Origin: Fulvimarina pelagi HTCC2506
GTDB taxonomy: Bacteria > Pseudomonadota > Alphaproteobacteria > Rhizobiales > Rhizobiaceae
Direction of reading: 5' to 3'
DNA length: 64,000 nt
Assembly (NCBI RefSeq): GCF_000153705.1
Contig: NZ_DS022272.1
Coordinates: 1,619,839-1,683,838, forward strand
Part shown: piece by piece, positions 17,725 to 24,457 of the stretch
How positions within the stretch are numbered: position 1 is the stretch's first letter
Layout of the letters: every line of letters begins with the position of its first letter
Notes under the pieces: generated by a model
The model's input: only the letters and a program-made list of their open reading frames with translations
The model's database searches: none
What the model was told of the DNA's origin: nothing
Position numbers and translations under genes: made by a program

Positions 17725-18225
17725 TTACTGGACAGACGTCTCAGCTTCGGGTGCCAGCGTACCGCCGGAGCCGGGCACGAGCGCGTTGTCGCCCTCACCC
17801 GAAATAATGCCCTTGTTGCCTGCGGCGATCGACTGACGGACTTCCGCTTCGTTCTGATCCATCTGGGCCTCGCTACCCGGGACGATGGTTTCCGAAGTTA
17901 CGTCAGCGGCCGGATTTGCCGATCTGCTCAGATCGATGTCGCTTTCAGCGGCAACGTTCTGACGTTCGAGGGCCTGGTTCTGATCCAGCTGTGCCTCGCT
18001 GCCCGGCACAATTGTCTCGCCGGCTGGATTCGCGGCGGGGTTCGTTGGCTGGGCGAGGTCGATATCGCTCTGCTGCACCACGTTTTCGCGGGCTGCTTCC
18101 TGACTTTCTTCAACCGACGCCTGGCTACCCGGGACGATCGGCTCGTCTGCCGTCTGCGCGAGGGCGGGAATTGCAAATGCCGAAACGCCTGTGAGAATCG
18201 TGGCGATACGAAGTGTCTTCAACAT
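17725..18225 (-). CDS. Exported repeat protein with IVPGS motifs
   Basis: A 166-residue exported protein of no family I know. Signal peptide MLKTLRIATILTGVSAFAIPALA is probably cut before Gln. The mature part holds three tandem units of about 42 residues, each starting (D/E)xIVPGS(E/Q)A, continuing with an Asp/Gln/Asn-rich helix-like stretch and a shared SDIDL...NPAA segment in the first two; the third is degenerate and runs into a final ALVPGSGG. It is acidic with no cysteines or membrane segment, so a soluble periplasmic or secreted protein. GGAAAGG precedes the ATG. Its paralogue lies next upstream (18659-19015) with a nearly identical signal peptide. Function unknown. Confidence 0.75.
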   Translation of the reverse strand: MLKTLRIATILTGVSAFAIPALAQTADEPIVPGSQASVEESQEAARENVVQQSDIDLAQPTNPAANPAGETIVPGSEAQLDQNQALERQNVAAESDIDLSRSANPAADVTSETIVPGSEAQMDQNEAEVRQSIAAGNKGIISGEGDNALVPGSGGTLAPEAETSVQ

Positions 18226-18534
18226 TGTGAAACCTTTCCAGACGCACTTCTGTGCGCCGTAATCTTGATGTCTCGTCGATTTCAAAGCGATGGTCCTTCT
18301 CAGGGACCGTTCACGGGAAAGACGCACCAGAAAGAAATTCGTTGCGCCAACTCCCAAGGACAGCCCGTCTACAAATCACGAACAATGTCCCGTTATTCGA
18401 AATCAATCATTGCCCTTTTGTAATAATCGTTCCGTCTTAAATGAACAGAGCGCCGTTCATGCGATGACCTTGCAGTGAATTTCTGACTCCACCGCCTCGC
18501 TCACCTCGATAAGTAACAGAGCTTAAGGCCGAGC
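18226..18534. other. Intergenic region upstream of the IVPGS repeat gene
   Basis: About 310 bases with no gene I can support. It should contain the promoter and leader of the minus-strand repeat gene; a long AT-rich stretch at 18400-18440 is the likeliest promoter location. A short GGTCC-N7-GGACC inverted repeat lies near 18293-18309 in the presumed leader. The open frame that extends the repeat gene 44 codons upstream looks non-coding. Confidence 0.35.
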
Positions 18535-18566
18535 AAAAAAATAGCCCCCGCGACTTGCGAGGGCCA
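18535..18566 (-). terminator. Intrinsic terminator of the acidic VPG protein gene
   Basis: On the minus strand GGCCCTCGC and GCGGGGGCT pair around AAGTC (with two G-T pairs) and are followed by ATTTTTTT. It lies about 90 bases after the stop codon at 18659, leaving a long 3' untranslated part. Confidence 0.8.
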
Positions 18567-18658
18567 TTCTTGGAGAAGCGATATGATATTTAGCGGTCAC
18601 GCAGTGGGACGACAATGAATTCGGTCACCCTATGTCAAAACGCTTGTCTCGGACACGA

Positions 18659-19015
18659 TTACTCGACGCCCGGCACGAGCGAGTTCTCACCATCATCGTC
18701 GACCGCATCAGTCTCGCCGACCGTCGTCGCATCGGAACCAGCCGGATCCTCTGCCGTCATCTCGCGCTCTTCTTCATCGGCTGCGTCCTCAGCGGGCTCA
18801 GTCGCGGGAAGCTCGGCTTCAGCATCCGACTCGATGGCCGGCGCGTCCGTTGCAGCGCCCTCCGAAGCAGAGACTGCATCACGCTCCGCTTCCTCCTGAG
18901 CTTCTACGCTCGACTCGGAACCAGGAATTACCGGCTCCTCGGTTTGGGCGAACGCAGGAATAGCAAACGCCGAAACGCCGGCCATGAACGTTGCGATGCG
19001 AAGGGTTTTCAACAT
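18659..19015 (-). CDS. Exported acidic low-complexity protein with VPG motifs
   Basis: A 118-residue exported protein of unknown function. Its signal peptide (MLKTLRIATFMAGVSAFAIPAFA) differs from that of the downstream repeat protein at only a few positions, and both mature parts begin with a (E/D)EP(I/V)(V/I)PGS segment and end with a (D/E)N(A/S)LVPG segment, so the genes are duplicates. Here the middle has become a highly acidic Glu/Asp/Ala stretch with no repeats. No cysteines or membrane segments. GAGGG lies seven bases before the ATG, and a good terminator follows. It could be a surface-charge, calcium-binding or disordered periplasmic protein; nothing in the sequence decides. Confidence 0.72.
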   Translation of the reverse strand: MLKTLRIATFMAGVSAFAIPAFAQTEEPVIPGSESSVEAQEEAERDAVSASEGAATDAPAIESDAEAELPATEPAEDAADEEEREMTAEDPAGSDATTVGETDAVDDDGENSLVPGVE

Positions 19016-19430
19016 TGTCGTCCCTCAATCTTTTGTATCCGGCTCTAGCCGGAACTTGTGCCGCCTCCGCGCTTCGGAGGAAACTCAGCTGAACAATTGC
19101 ATTTCGCTGGAATTGGTTGCCAAAGACGACATAACGCTTGCGTGAGAAAATACTCTCTGGGCATCTCTGTGCAGTATACAGATTTTTTTGCTGCGGATGG
19201 AATCTCTCTATTTCGCTGCCTTTCGTATAAGGCTTTCTATTTCTTCAGAAGACTTCCGGCACGCATTGGGTTGGGACCATCGAAAGGACGGACAGAGCCT
19301 TACGATGATGTGATCGATTGCATCTGGCTTTCCGGGTTGGAGGACGGCAAGGCGGAGTCGAAAGCCGTTCCCAGGCAGCCGCTTTGATCATCGGAGCCGG
19401 GGAAAGATACGATCATATCGGAGGACCACC
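19016..19430. other. AT-rich intergenic region, no supported gene
   Basis: About 415 bases between divergent genes, clearly more AT-rich than its surroundings (notably 19140-19260). It should hold the promoters of the acidic VPG protein gene (minus) and the DMT transporter gene (plus). An open frame from 19058 to 19387 has atypical composition and no ribosome site, so I do not call it. The only firm element is GGAGG seven bases before the transporter ATG. Confidence 0.4.
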
Positions 19431-20366
19431 ATGGTCGGATTGGTCAGCAACGCCAATGAGGATCGGGCAGCGCTTGCCATTGGAATGATGCTTCTCGCCT
19501 ATCTTGGCTTTTCCGGCATCGACACCAGCGCGAAGTGGCTCGGCCTTGTTGGTCTTCCTGCTCTCCAGATCGCTTTCATGCGCTATTTCACCCACTTCGT
19601 TATCTCGACCGCATTGATCGCGAAGGATGGTATCGGGATGGATCGGTTCCGATCCGAGCGGACAGGACTGGTGCTTATCCGAGCTGGTTTCCTCGCTGGA
19701 TCGACCTGCGCGAATTTCGTAGCGGTGCGCTATCTGCCGCTGACACTGACCGCCACGATCATGTTCTCGTCACCCATCATCATTTGCGCTCTGTCGGGGC
19801 CGATCTTGGGCGAGCGGGTGGGACCTTGGCGCTGGGCTGCGATCATCGTTGGATTCTTAGGCGTGTTGATTGCGATCCGTCCGTTCGACGCCGAGTTTCA
19901 CTGGGCGGTCTTCCTTTCGCTAGCCGGAGCCTTTTGCGTCGCGCTCTATACGCTCCTGACACGCAAGCTCGCCGGCAGCGTTCATCACGAAACCATGCAG
20001 TTCTATAGTGGTGTGGTCGGCACGGTCTGCCTCGCGCCATTCGCTTTCTTATTCTGGGAAATGCCGCAGACCTGGCTTGCGACCGTTCTTCTCGTCGCGA
20101 TCGGCGGGTTTGGATGGTTCGGGCACGAGATGCTGACGCGGGCGCACAACTATGCCGATGCCTCGGCCCTGACACCGTTCACGTATGTTTTCATCGTCTA
20201 CCTCACGATCGCAAGCATCCTCGTATTCGACGAGTGGCCCGGAGCCTGGACGTTAGTCGGCGCCGCGATTGTTGCTGGCGCCGGCTTGGTCATCTGGTTC
20301 CGCGAGAGACGGCTGGAGCGGATACGGCGCAGGAACAGTGCACCCGCTACATGCGGGGTCGGCTAG
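19431..20366 (+). CDS. DMT-superfamily (EamA) transporter
   Basis: A 311-residue inner-membrane protein with ten predicted helices in two EamA repeats; the first opens with MMLLAYLGFSGIDTSAKWLG and contains FMRYFTHFVI and the LPLTLTATIMFSSPIIICALSGP stretch typical of RhaT/YdcZ-like exporters. EamA proteins export amino acids, nucleosides or other metabolites; the substrate cannot be assigned. GGAGG lies seven bases before the ATG. The end overlaps the stop of the convergent small exported protein gene by four bases. The C-terminus is basic (RERRLERIRRRN), consistent with a cytoplasmic tail. Confidence 0.9.
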   Translation: MVGLVSNANEDRAALAIGMMLLAYLGFSGIDTSAKWLGLVGLPALQIAFMRYFTHFVISTALIAKDGIGMDRFRSERTGLVLIRAGFLAGSTCANFVAVRYLPLTLTATIMFSSPIIICALSGPILGERVGPWRWAAIIVGFLGVLIAIRPFDAEFHWAVFLSLAGAFCVALYTLLTRKLAGSVHHETMQFYSGVVGTVCLAPFAFLFWEMPQTWLATVLLVAIGGFGWFGHEMLTRAHNYADASALTPFTYVFIVYLTIASILVFDEWPGAWTLVGAAIVAGAGLVIWFRERRLERIRRRNSAPATCGVG

Positions 20367-20695
20367 CGAGGGGTCTGGCCGGGTACGCGGCCGCCGGAGG
20401 GAGTCGAAGCCTGCGCGGAAGGCGTAACACCGTTGACTGTCGGTATGCCGGACGGTGTGCCGCGGGCATCGCCGAAACCGAAGAGGAACGGAATGCCCTG
20501 ACTGACCGGCCGAAGGACCACTCGACCATCGGGAAGGCGAACCGGCCGACTATCGCGTCGCTCTCGCTCCGACAGTTTCACTCCGACGATGTCATAGCCG
20601 TCACGGTCGACGGCACGTTGCGCCTCGGCCTCATTGATCGAGAACGTAGGAACGACAAAAGCGACCGAAATGGCCATCAATCCGAGAGTTCTCAT
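20363..20695 (-). CDS. Small exported protein ending in VPGQTPR
   Basis: A 110-residue exported protein. Signal peptide MRTLGLMAISVAFVVPTFSINEAEA, probably cut before Gln. The mature part has a DGYDIVGVKLSERERRDSRPVRL segment, a proposed small beta domain (LPDGRVVLRPVSQGIPFLFGFG), and a Thr/Ser/Gly/Pro-rich tail ending GGRVPGQTPR. That ending is nearly the same as in the small lipoprotein at 21514-21660, which links the two. I do not recognise a family. The start is fixed by GGAGG five bases before the ATG (a frame four codons longer places this site inside the gene). Convergent with the DMT transporter, overlapping its stop by four bases. Confidence 0.72.
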   Translation of the reverse strand: MRTLGLMAISVAFVVPTFSINEAEAQRAVDRDGYDIVGVKLSERERRDSRPVRLPDGRVVLRPVSQGIPFLFGFGDARGTPSGIPTVNGVTPSAQASTPSGGRVPGQTPR

Positions 20696-20807
20696 AGAGG
20701 CCTCCATCTCAAACTAAAACGTATAGAATGGAGACGGCCTTCGCCATAATTTGGTTCCGATACACCCTACTCTGCTCGCCGACTGGCGGAACGATCGCGA
20801 TTTCCGA

Positions 20808-21404
20808 TCAGAAATGGGTCGGTATGTCGTCGCGGACCGGCTCCCCCGGGTGGAGCGCGCCAAGAAGGCGATGAATGGGCGCTCGAACCTCGGAGATACG
20901 ACGACTTTCGATCGCACAGAACATCGTGAAAAGCCGACCTTCCGATGTCCAGAACCAGATAGGAACGGTGAGGCTGCCTCGCTTGGAGTGTGGCGTATAA
21001 ACTCGACGTGCGAACCCTTCTCCATCGATATCGAATATTATCGGTGTATCGCGCGTCGCCCATTCGCTCACCGGCAGAGACGGGTCTTCGATCGTATTGT
21101 CGGCAACCTCGTTCAGCTTGGTCCCAAGCCACGTTTCTACAGAACGCCACGGCCAGACCTTGCTATTGGTCACGTCGTTTGTCTTTAGCCAACGCGCTCC
21201 AGCCGGTCGTGGAGGAGCGGCGGCATAAAGACAGGTTAAGCCGCCATCGCAATCTGCGTCATCGCACTCAAAACGTTGCCCGACCGCCATTGTCGCATCT
21301 TGAGCCGGCCCTGCGGACCATCCCACGATGGCCTGCGCCTCGGCGCTGGAAAAAGCGGCCAGTGCGAAAAGGCTGGCGAGCAGGAAGCTCATAGTTTTCT
21401 TCAT
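20808..21404 (-). CDS. Exported hypothetical protein with clustered cysteines
   Basis: A 198-residue exported protein of no known family. Signal peptide MKKTMSFLLASLFALAAFSSAEA is probably cut before Gln. A cysteine cluster, FECDDADCDGGLTCLYA near residues 45-61, is followed by a mixed domain with WLKTNDVTNSKVWPWRSVETWLG and a basic C-terminal part containing one more cysteine (MFCAIESRR). Even cysteine number fits disulfides in the periplasm. The ATG has only a weak ribosome site. It lies among several other small exported proteins on the same strand but about 110 bases from each neighbour, so separate transcription is possible. Confidence 0.7.
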   Translation of the reverse strand: MKKTMSFLLASLFALAAFSSAEAQAIVGWSAGPAQDATMAVGQRFECDDADCDGGLTCLYAAAPPRPAGARWLKTNDVTNSKVWPWRSVETWLGTKLNEVADNTIEDPSLPVSEWATRDTPIIFDIDGEGFARRVYTPHSKRGSLTVPIWFWTSEGRLFTMFCAIESRRISEVRAPIHRLLGALHPGEPVRDDIPTHF

Positions 21405-21479
21405 CGCGCAAATTCTCTGAAACCAGTAATCCGAGAAGATCAGACTCTAGCGTTCAAGACTTGCCGATAACTGTTTCGC

Positions 21480-21504
21480 GCCGCGCTTTCATCGATAGCG
21501 CGGC
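21480..21504 (-). terminator. Possible terminator hairpin after the small lipoprotein
   Basis: GCCGCGCT and AGCGCGGC form a perfect 8-pair stem with a 9-base loop, 10 bases after the lipoprotein stop on the minus strand. No T-tract follows, so termination would be weak. Confidence 0.4.
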
Positions 21505-21513
21505 AAAGACCGC

Positions 21514-21660
21514 TTATCGAGGCACTTGGCCAGGGACAATGCCTTCTGAAGGTGTCTCCTGAGACGCCATTTCGCGTGCAGCCATTCCATCGTCAGCGGT
21601 GGTGCAGGCGCCGACCAGCAACAGTGCGGCGATAATGGTCGTAAGAATAGACGGTTTCAT
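21514..21660 (-). CDS. Very small lipoprotein ending in VPGQVPR
   Basis: A 48-residue predicted lipoprotein: hydrophobic leader MKPSILTTIIAALLL followed by the lipobox VGAC at residues 16-19, leaving a mature peptide of only 30 residues beginning CTTADDG and ending EGIVPGQVPR. Small lipoproteins of this size anchor in a membrane and often act as regulators or structural parts. The C-terminal VPGQxPR is shared with the exported protein at 20363-20695, and the VPG core with the two proteins at 17725-19015. The frame extends 19 codons upstream into the methyltransferase gene, but the leader plus lipobox fixes the start. Easily missed by gene callers. Confidence 0.65.
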   Translation of the reverse strand: MKPSILTTIIAALLLVGACTTADDGMAAREMASQETPSEGIVPGQVPR

Positions 21661-21691
21661 CGATATCTTACTCTGTTTGTGTCGTCGGATG

Positions 21692-22534
21692 TTATCGGTC
21701 GGGTGCGTCGCTCGCATGACGGGTCATGTTTCGTGCAACAACGAGGTGGCCAGGGGCCGGCGCGGCGTCTTGAAGGCGGACGGTAATTGCCTCGAAATAT
21801 TCGAGCGAAAAACCGTGTCTGGGCAAGAGTTCGCGCAAATAGGCTTCGCCGTGATGGAAACGCTGTGCCGTGCCGACCGCGAAGGGCCTACCGGCGAGTT
21901 CTGTCTCGGTCATCGTCTCTGTTGAGAAAGCAAAGCTTCCACCGGGTTCGAGTCGTCTCGAAGCGGCGCTGAACAGAGGATTCAAATCCCCGATATAGGG
22001 CAAAATGTCGGTTGCCATTATCAAGTCGTAAGCGGCTTCAGCATGCTCGCTTTTGAGAAAATCGATGGCTTCGGCGACGTAGAGCCTATCGTAGATCCCT
22101 TTCTCACCGCAGATCCTGATCATCTCTTCGGAGAGATCGACGCCGGTGGTCGTCCCGCCACGGCCCGACAGCGCTTCGATGGCAAGGCCCGTACCGCAGC
22201 CCAGATCGAGTACGGTTTCGAAGTGCCGACCGGAATCCCGTAATACGTACGCGACAAGTTCCGGGACCCGGTAGCGCAATTGCCGGACGAGAATGTCTTC
22301 GAAGTCTTCCGCATGTTGATCGAAGAGGGTCGCAACGTAAGCTTTCCCCGCATTCGGAGGCGCGTCGCGAAAACCCAAACCTGCGAGGCGTATCTCGGCA
22401 CCGACATGATCTGATGGATCGATCGTGAGGCATCGCGAATAGGCGTCTGCTGCTGCATCGCGATCACCACGCTTTTCTGCAGCGAGGCCCTTATTGTAAG
22501 CCTCGCCGAGCGCCTCCTCGTCAAAATCAATCAA
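21692..22534 (-). CDS. SAM-dependent methyltransferase with N-terminal TPR-like segment
   Basis: A 280-residue protein. Residues 1-50 form a TPR-like pair of helices (EALGEAYNKGLAAEKRGD, then AAADAYSRCLTIDP); residues about 60-280 are a class I methyltransferase with the SAM motif VLDLGCGTGLAIEAL, the acidic second motif GVDLSEEMI and a DLIMATDILPYIGDL segment as motif IV-V. The architecture matches putative methyltransferases annotated with TPR repeats; the substrate is unknown. No signal peptide, so cytoplasmic. It starts 15 bases downstream of the exported protein gene at 22550-22903 and is probably in one transcription unit with it. Confidence 0.85.
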   Translation of the reverse strand: MIDFDEEALGEAYNKGLAAEKRGDRDAAADAYSRCLTIDPSDHVGAEIRLAGLGFRDAPPNAGKAYVATLFDQHAEDFEDILVRQLRYRVPELVAYVLRDSGRHFETVLDLGCGTGLAIEALSGRGGTTTGVDLSEEMIRICGEKGIYDRLYVAEAIDFLKSEHAEAAYDLIMATDILPYIGDLNPLFSAASRRLEPGGSFAFSTETMTETELAGRPFAVGTAQRFHHGEAYLRELLPRHGFSLEYFEAITVRLQDAAPAPGHLVVARNMTRHASDAPDR

Positions 22535-22549
22535 CGTCGAACCTGTTGC

Positions 22550-22903
22550 TTACCGCGAAATCGGCAGTCCGCCGCCTCTCGTGGCCCTGTCGTCTTGCAA
22601 TGGCTGCGGGTTCGAGCTCGAAGTGGAGGGTAGCGCCATGCCGATCGCGCCGACATTGTTTTCCAGCCCCCCGGGACCACGTCGGCGCGGTTCACCGATA
22701 CCGTCGTTGAGATCGACGCCCGGCAGCCCGGAATACTGACCGCGCTGACCGGTAGGATAGCCCGCGCCGTACTCCACCACGGTCCCGCCGCTCGTCATCG
22801 GCGCATTGTTCAACGATTGCGCCGACACCTGAGGAATTGCAGCGGCCATGCCAAGTACGGCCGAAAGGGTCGATGCGGTGAGGATGGACATTTTGAAGGG
22901 CAT
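22550..22903 (-). CDS. Small exported Gly/Pro-rich protein
   Basis: A 117-residue exported protein of unknown function. Signal peptide MPFKMSILTASTLSAVLGMAAAIPQVSA, probably cut before Gln. The mature chain is low in hydrophobic residues and rich in Gly, Pro, Asn and Ser (YGAGYPTGQRGQYSGLPG, then RRRGPGGLENN), ending GGGLPISR; it is likely disordered. GGAG lies seven bases before the ATG; the frame stays open 24 codons further upstream without a ribosome site. It ends 15 bases before the methyltransferase gene. It belongs with the other small exported proteins of this region, though it lacks a clear VPG motif. Confidence 0.65.
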   Translation of the reverse strand: MPFKMSILTASTLSAVLGMAAAIPQVSAQSLNNAPMTSGGTVVEYGAGYPTGQRGQYSGLPGVDLNDGIGEPRRRGPGGLENNVGAIGMALPSTSSSNPQPLQDDRATRGGGLPISR

Positions 22904-23005
22904 TGAAGTTCTCCGGGACATCTTCCAGCTTAAACATGACATAGACTGAACCGTTCCGCTCAAGATATTATTCACAAGAAGCGAAAAGCTTTCCGACGGA
23001 AGGCC

Positions 23006-23647
23006 TCAGGAAGCTTTGCTAGAGACAGAGCCCAACAGCGAGGCGAGTCCGACGGCGAAGCTTCGGAGTTTCTCGGCCGATATCGAATTGAAGACCTGAG
23101 GCGACGCCTCGCCGCTCGCCAGAAAGTCTGCAACGCGTTCGTCGCTCATCGGCACATGGACGAAGCCGTATGCTGCTATTCCGAGAGCGCCGGCGTTGTG
23201 GGCAAGCTTATACAGCGTGTCGTTACAGAGGTAGGCGCCCGCGTCGTTAGACCATTCGAATTCGATGCCCTCTCGTCGCAGGATACCGGCTACTTCCACC
23301 CATGGTAGCCGGCAGGGATAGGATGATGGGCCTTCCAGAATACTGGGCCCTGCGGGAAAACCACCGAATGCGTCCTTTTGCCCGAGCTCACGCCGGTTTC
23401 GTGCGACGAGCTCCAATCTCAAACGCTCGGTTCTCATATGAAGACCGAAGAGAACGACGTTTACAGGCCGTGTTCGTTCAATCGCTTCATGCAGTACTGT
23501 CCAACTGTTCTCCCAGTCGACCGGAAGAAGCAGCGGGTAAACTTCCGTAGCAGCACCCCCGTGCTGCTTGAGGGCCTCAATAAGATCAGCCGTTGGGTTG
23601 AATGGAGCCCCCGGAAATGACGAAAAGCCGGCAAAGAGCGACTTCAT
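23006..23647 (-). CDS. Pyroglutamyl-peptidase I-like peptidase (family C15)
   Basis: A 213-residue cytosolic cysteine peptidase that would remove N-terminal pyroglutamate from peptides. The family opening (LFAGFSSFPGAPFNPT, matching the usual GF.PF....NPS) is present, the catalytic glutamate lies in RLRLELVARNR near residue 80, the cysteine in SNDAGAYLCNDTLYKL near 141 and the histidine in YGFVHVP near 165, so the triad looks complete. Length is normal for the family. No signal peptide. It stands alone between the exported-protein cluster and the cold-shock gene, transcribed on the minus strand. Confidence 0.85.
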   Translation of the reverse strand: MKSLFAGFSSFPGAPFNPTADLIEALKQHGGAATEVYPLLLPVDWENSWTVLHEAIERTRPVNVVLFGLHMRTERLRLELVARNRRELGQKDAFGGFPAGPSILEGPSSYPCRLPWVEVAGILRREGIEFEWSNDAGAYLCNDTLYKLAHNAGALGIAAYGFVHVPMSDERVADFLASGEASPQVFNSISAEKLRSFAVGLASLLGSVSSKAS

Positions 23648-23923
23648 CGACGAAAATGCAATGATTGCTGGAAGGGAGACAGGCCGGGCGCAATATAGAG
23701 AGCGGTGGGCATAAGAAAAGTTTTACTTGCCAATAGCTCGTTAGGCATGCATCCTCGCTTTGTTCGGGCAATTTCGCGAACGCTAGGTATGGACGATCTG
23801 CGCATCGGAAGCGCTTCTTCCGAGCGGCGAAAGCCGCGGTGAGTTGGTTCCTTCCTTAAGTACAAGACTTGCCTGCCGCTGCCTACGGGCGACAATGAAT
23901 GCTAAGGATCAAGGGTTCCTACA

Positions 23924-24136
23924 ATGGCGCAGACCGGTACGGTCAAATTCTTCAACACCGAAAAGGGCTTTGGCTTCATCAAGCCTGACAACGGTGGTGC
24001 TGACATCTTCGTCCACATCTCAGCAGTTCAGGCGTCGGGCCTCGCCGGGCTCGAAGAGAATCAGAAAGTATCCTTCGAAACGGAGCCGGACAAGCGCGGG
24101 AAGGGCCCGAAAGCGGTCAACCTGGAACCGGCATAA
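23924..24136 (+). CDS. Cold-shock protein, CspA family
   Basis: A 70-residue single cold-shock domain with both RNA-binding motifs, KGFGFI at residues 15-20 and DIFVHIS at 30-36. Such proteins bind single-stranded RNA and DNA and act as RNA chaperones. AAGGG lies about eight bases before the ATG. The roughly 275 bases upstream hold no other gene and may carry a long leader, as many csp genes have. A good intrinsic terminator follows at 24178, so it is transcribed alone. Confidence 0.95.
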   Translation: MAQTGTVKFFNTEKGFGFIKPDNGGADIFVHISAVQASGLAGLEENQKVSFETEPDKRGKGPKAVNLEPA

Positions 24137-24177
24137 TACGGCCGGCTGAAGGTCCCGAACACATCAGCTGAAGCGAA

Positions 24178-24219
24178 GCGGCGAGGCGGCATGGTGCCTT
24201 GCCGCGCTTTTCGCGTTTT
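24178..24219 (+). terminator. Intrinsic terminator of the cold-shock gene
   Basis: GCGGCGAGGC and GCCTTGCCGC pair (one G-T) around an 8-base loop, followed by GCTTTTCGCGTTTT. It lies 41 bases after the stop. Confidence 0.78.
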
Positions 24220-24457
24220 AAGAAACGCCAAAGCGGCGTCCTGCGCGAACCGGTCGAGCGGTCGATCGAGCGTTACCAGGCGTCGCCTTCGTCACTTTTC
24301 GCGCCAAAGCTTCGCCATTGAGCGAGCCTTACGAAAAGCAGGTCTATATCCTTCGACGACAATCATTCCGCTAACGACGCATGGGAAGCGTCGCCTTCCC
24401 TTTGGGCGAAGCGCGACACCTCTTCCTCTCCGGAGACCCGTCCACTAGCTTGGGCGC
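24220..24457. other. Intergenic region before amn
   Basis: With the terminator, this forms a 320-base gap between the cold-shock gene and amn. I see no gene or clear regulatory element in it; it presumably contains the amn promoter. Confidence 0.35.

Noticed and set aside
19058-19387. 109-codon frame in the AT-rich gap
   Set aside because: No ribosome site, atypical composition and no recognisable features.
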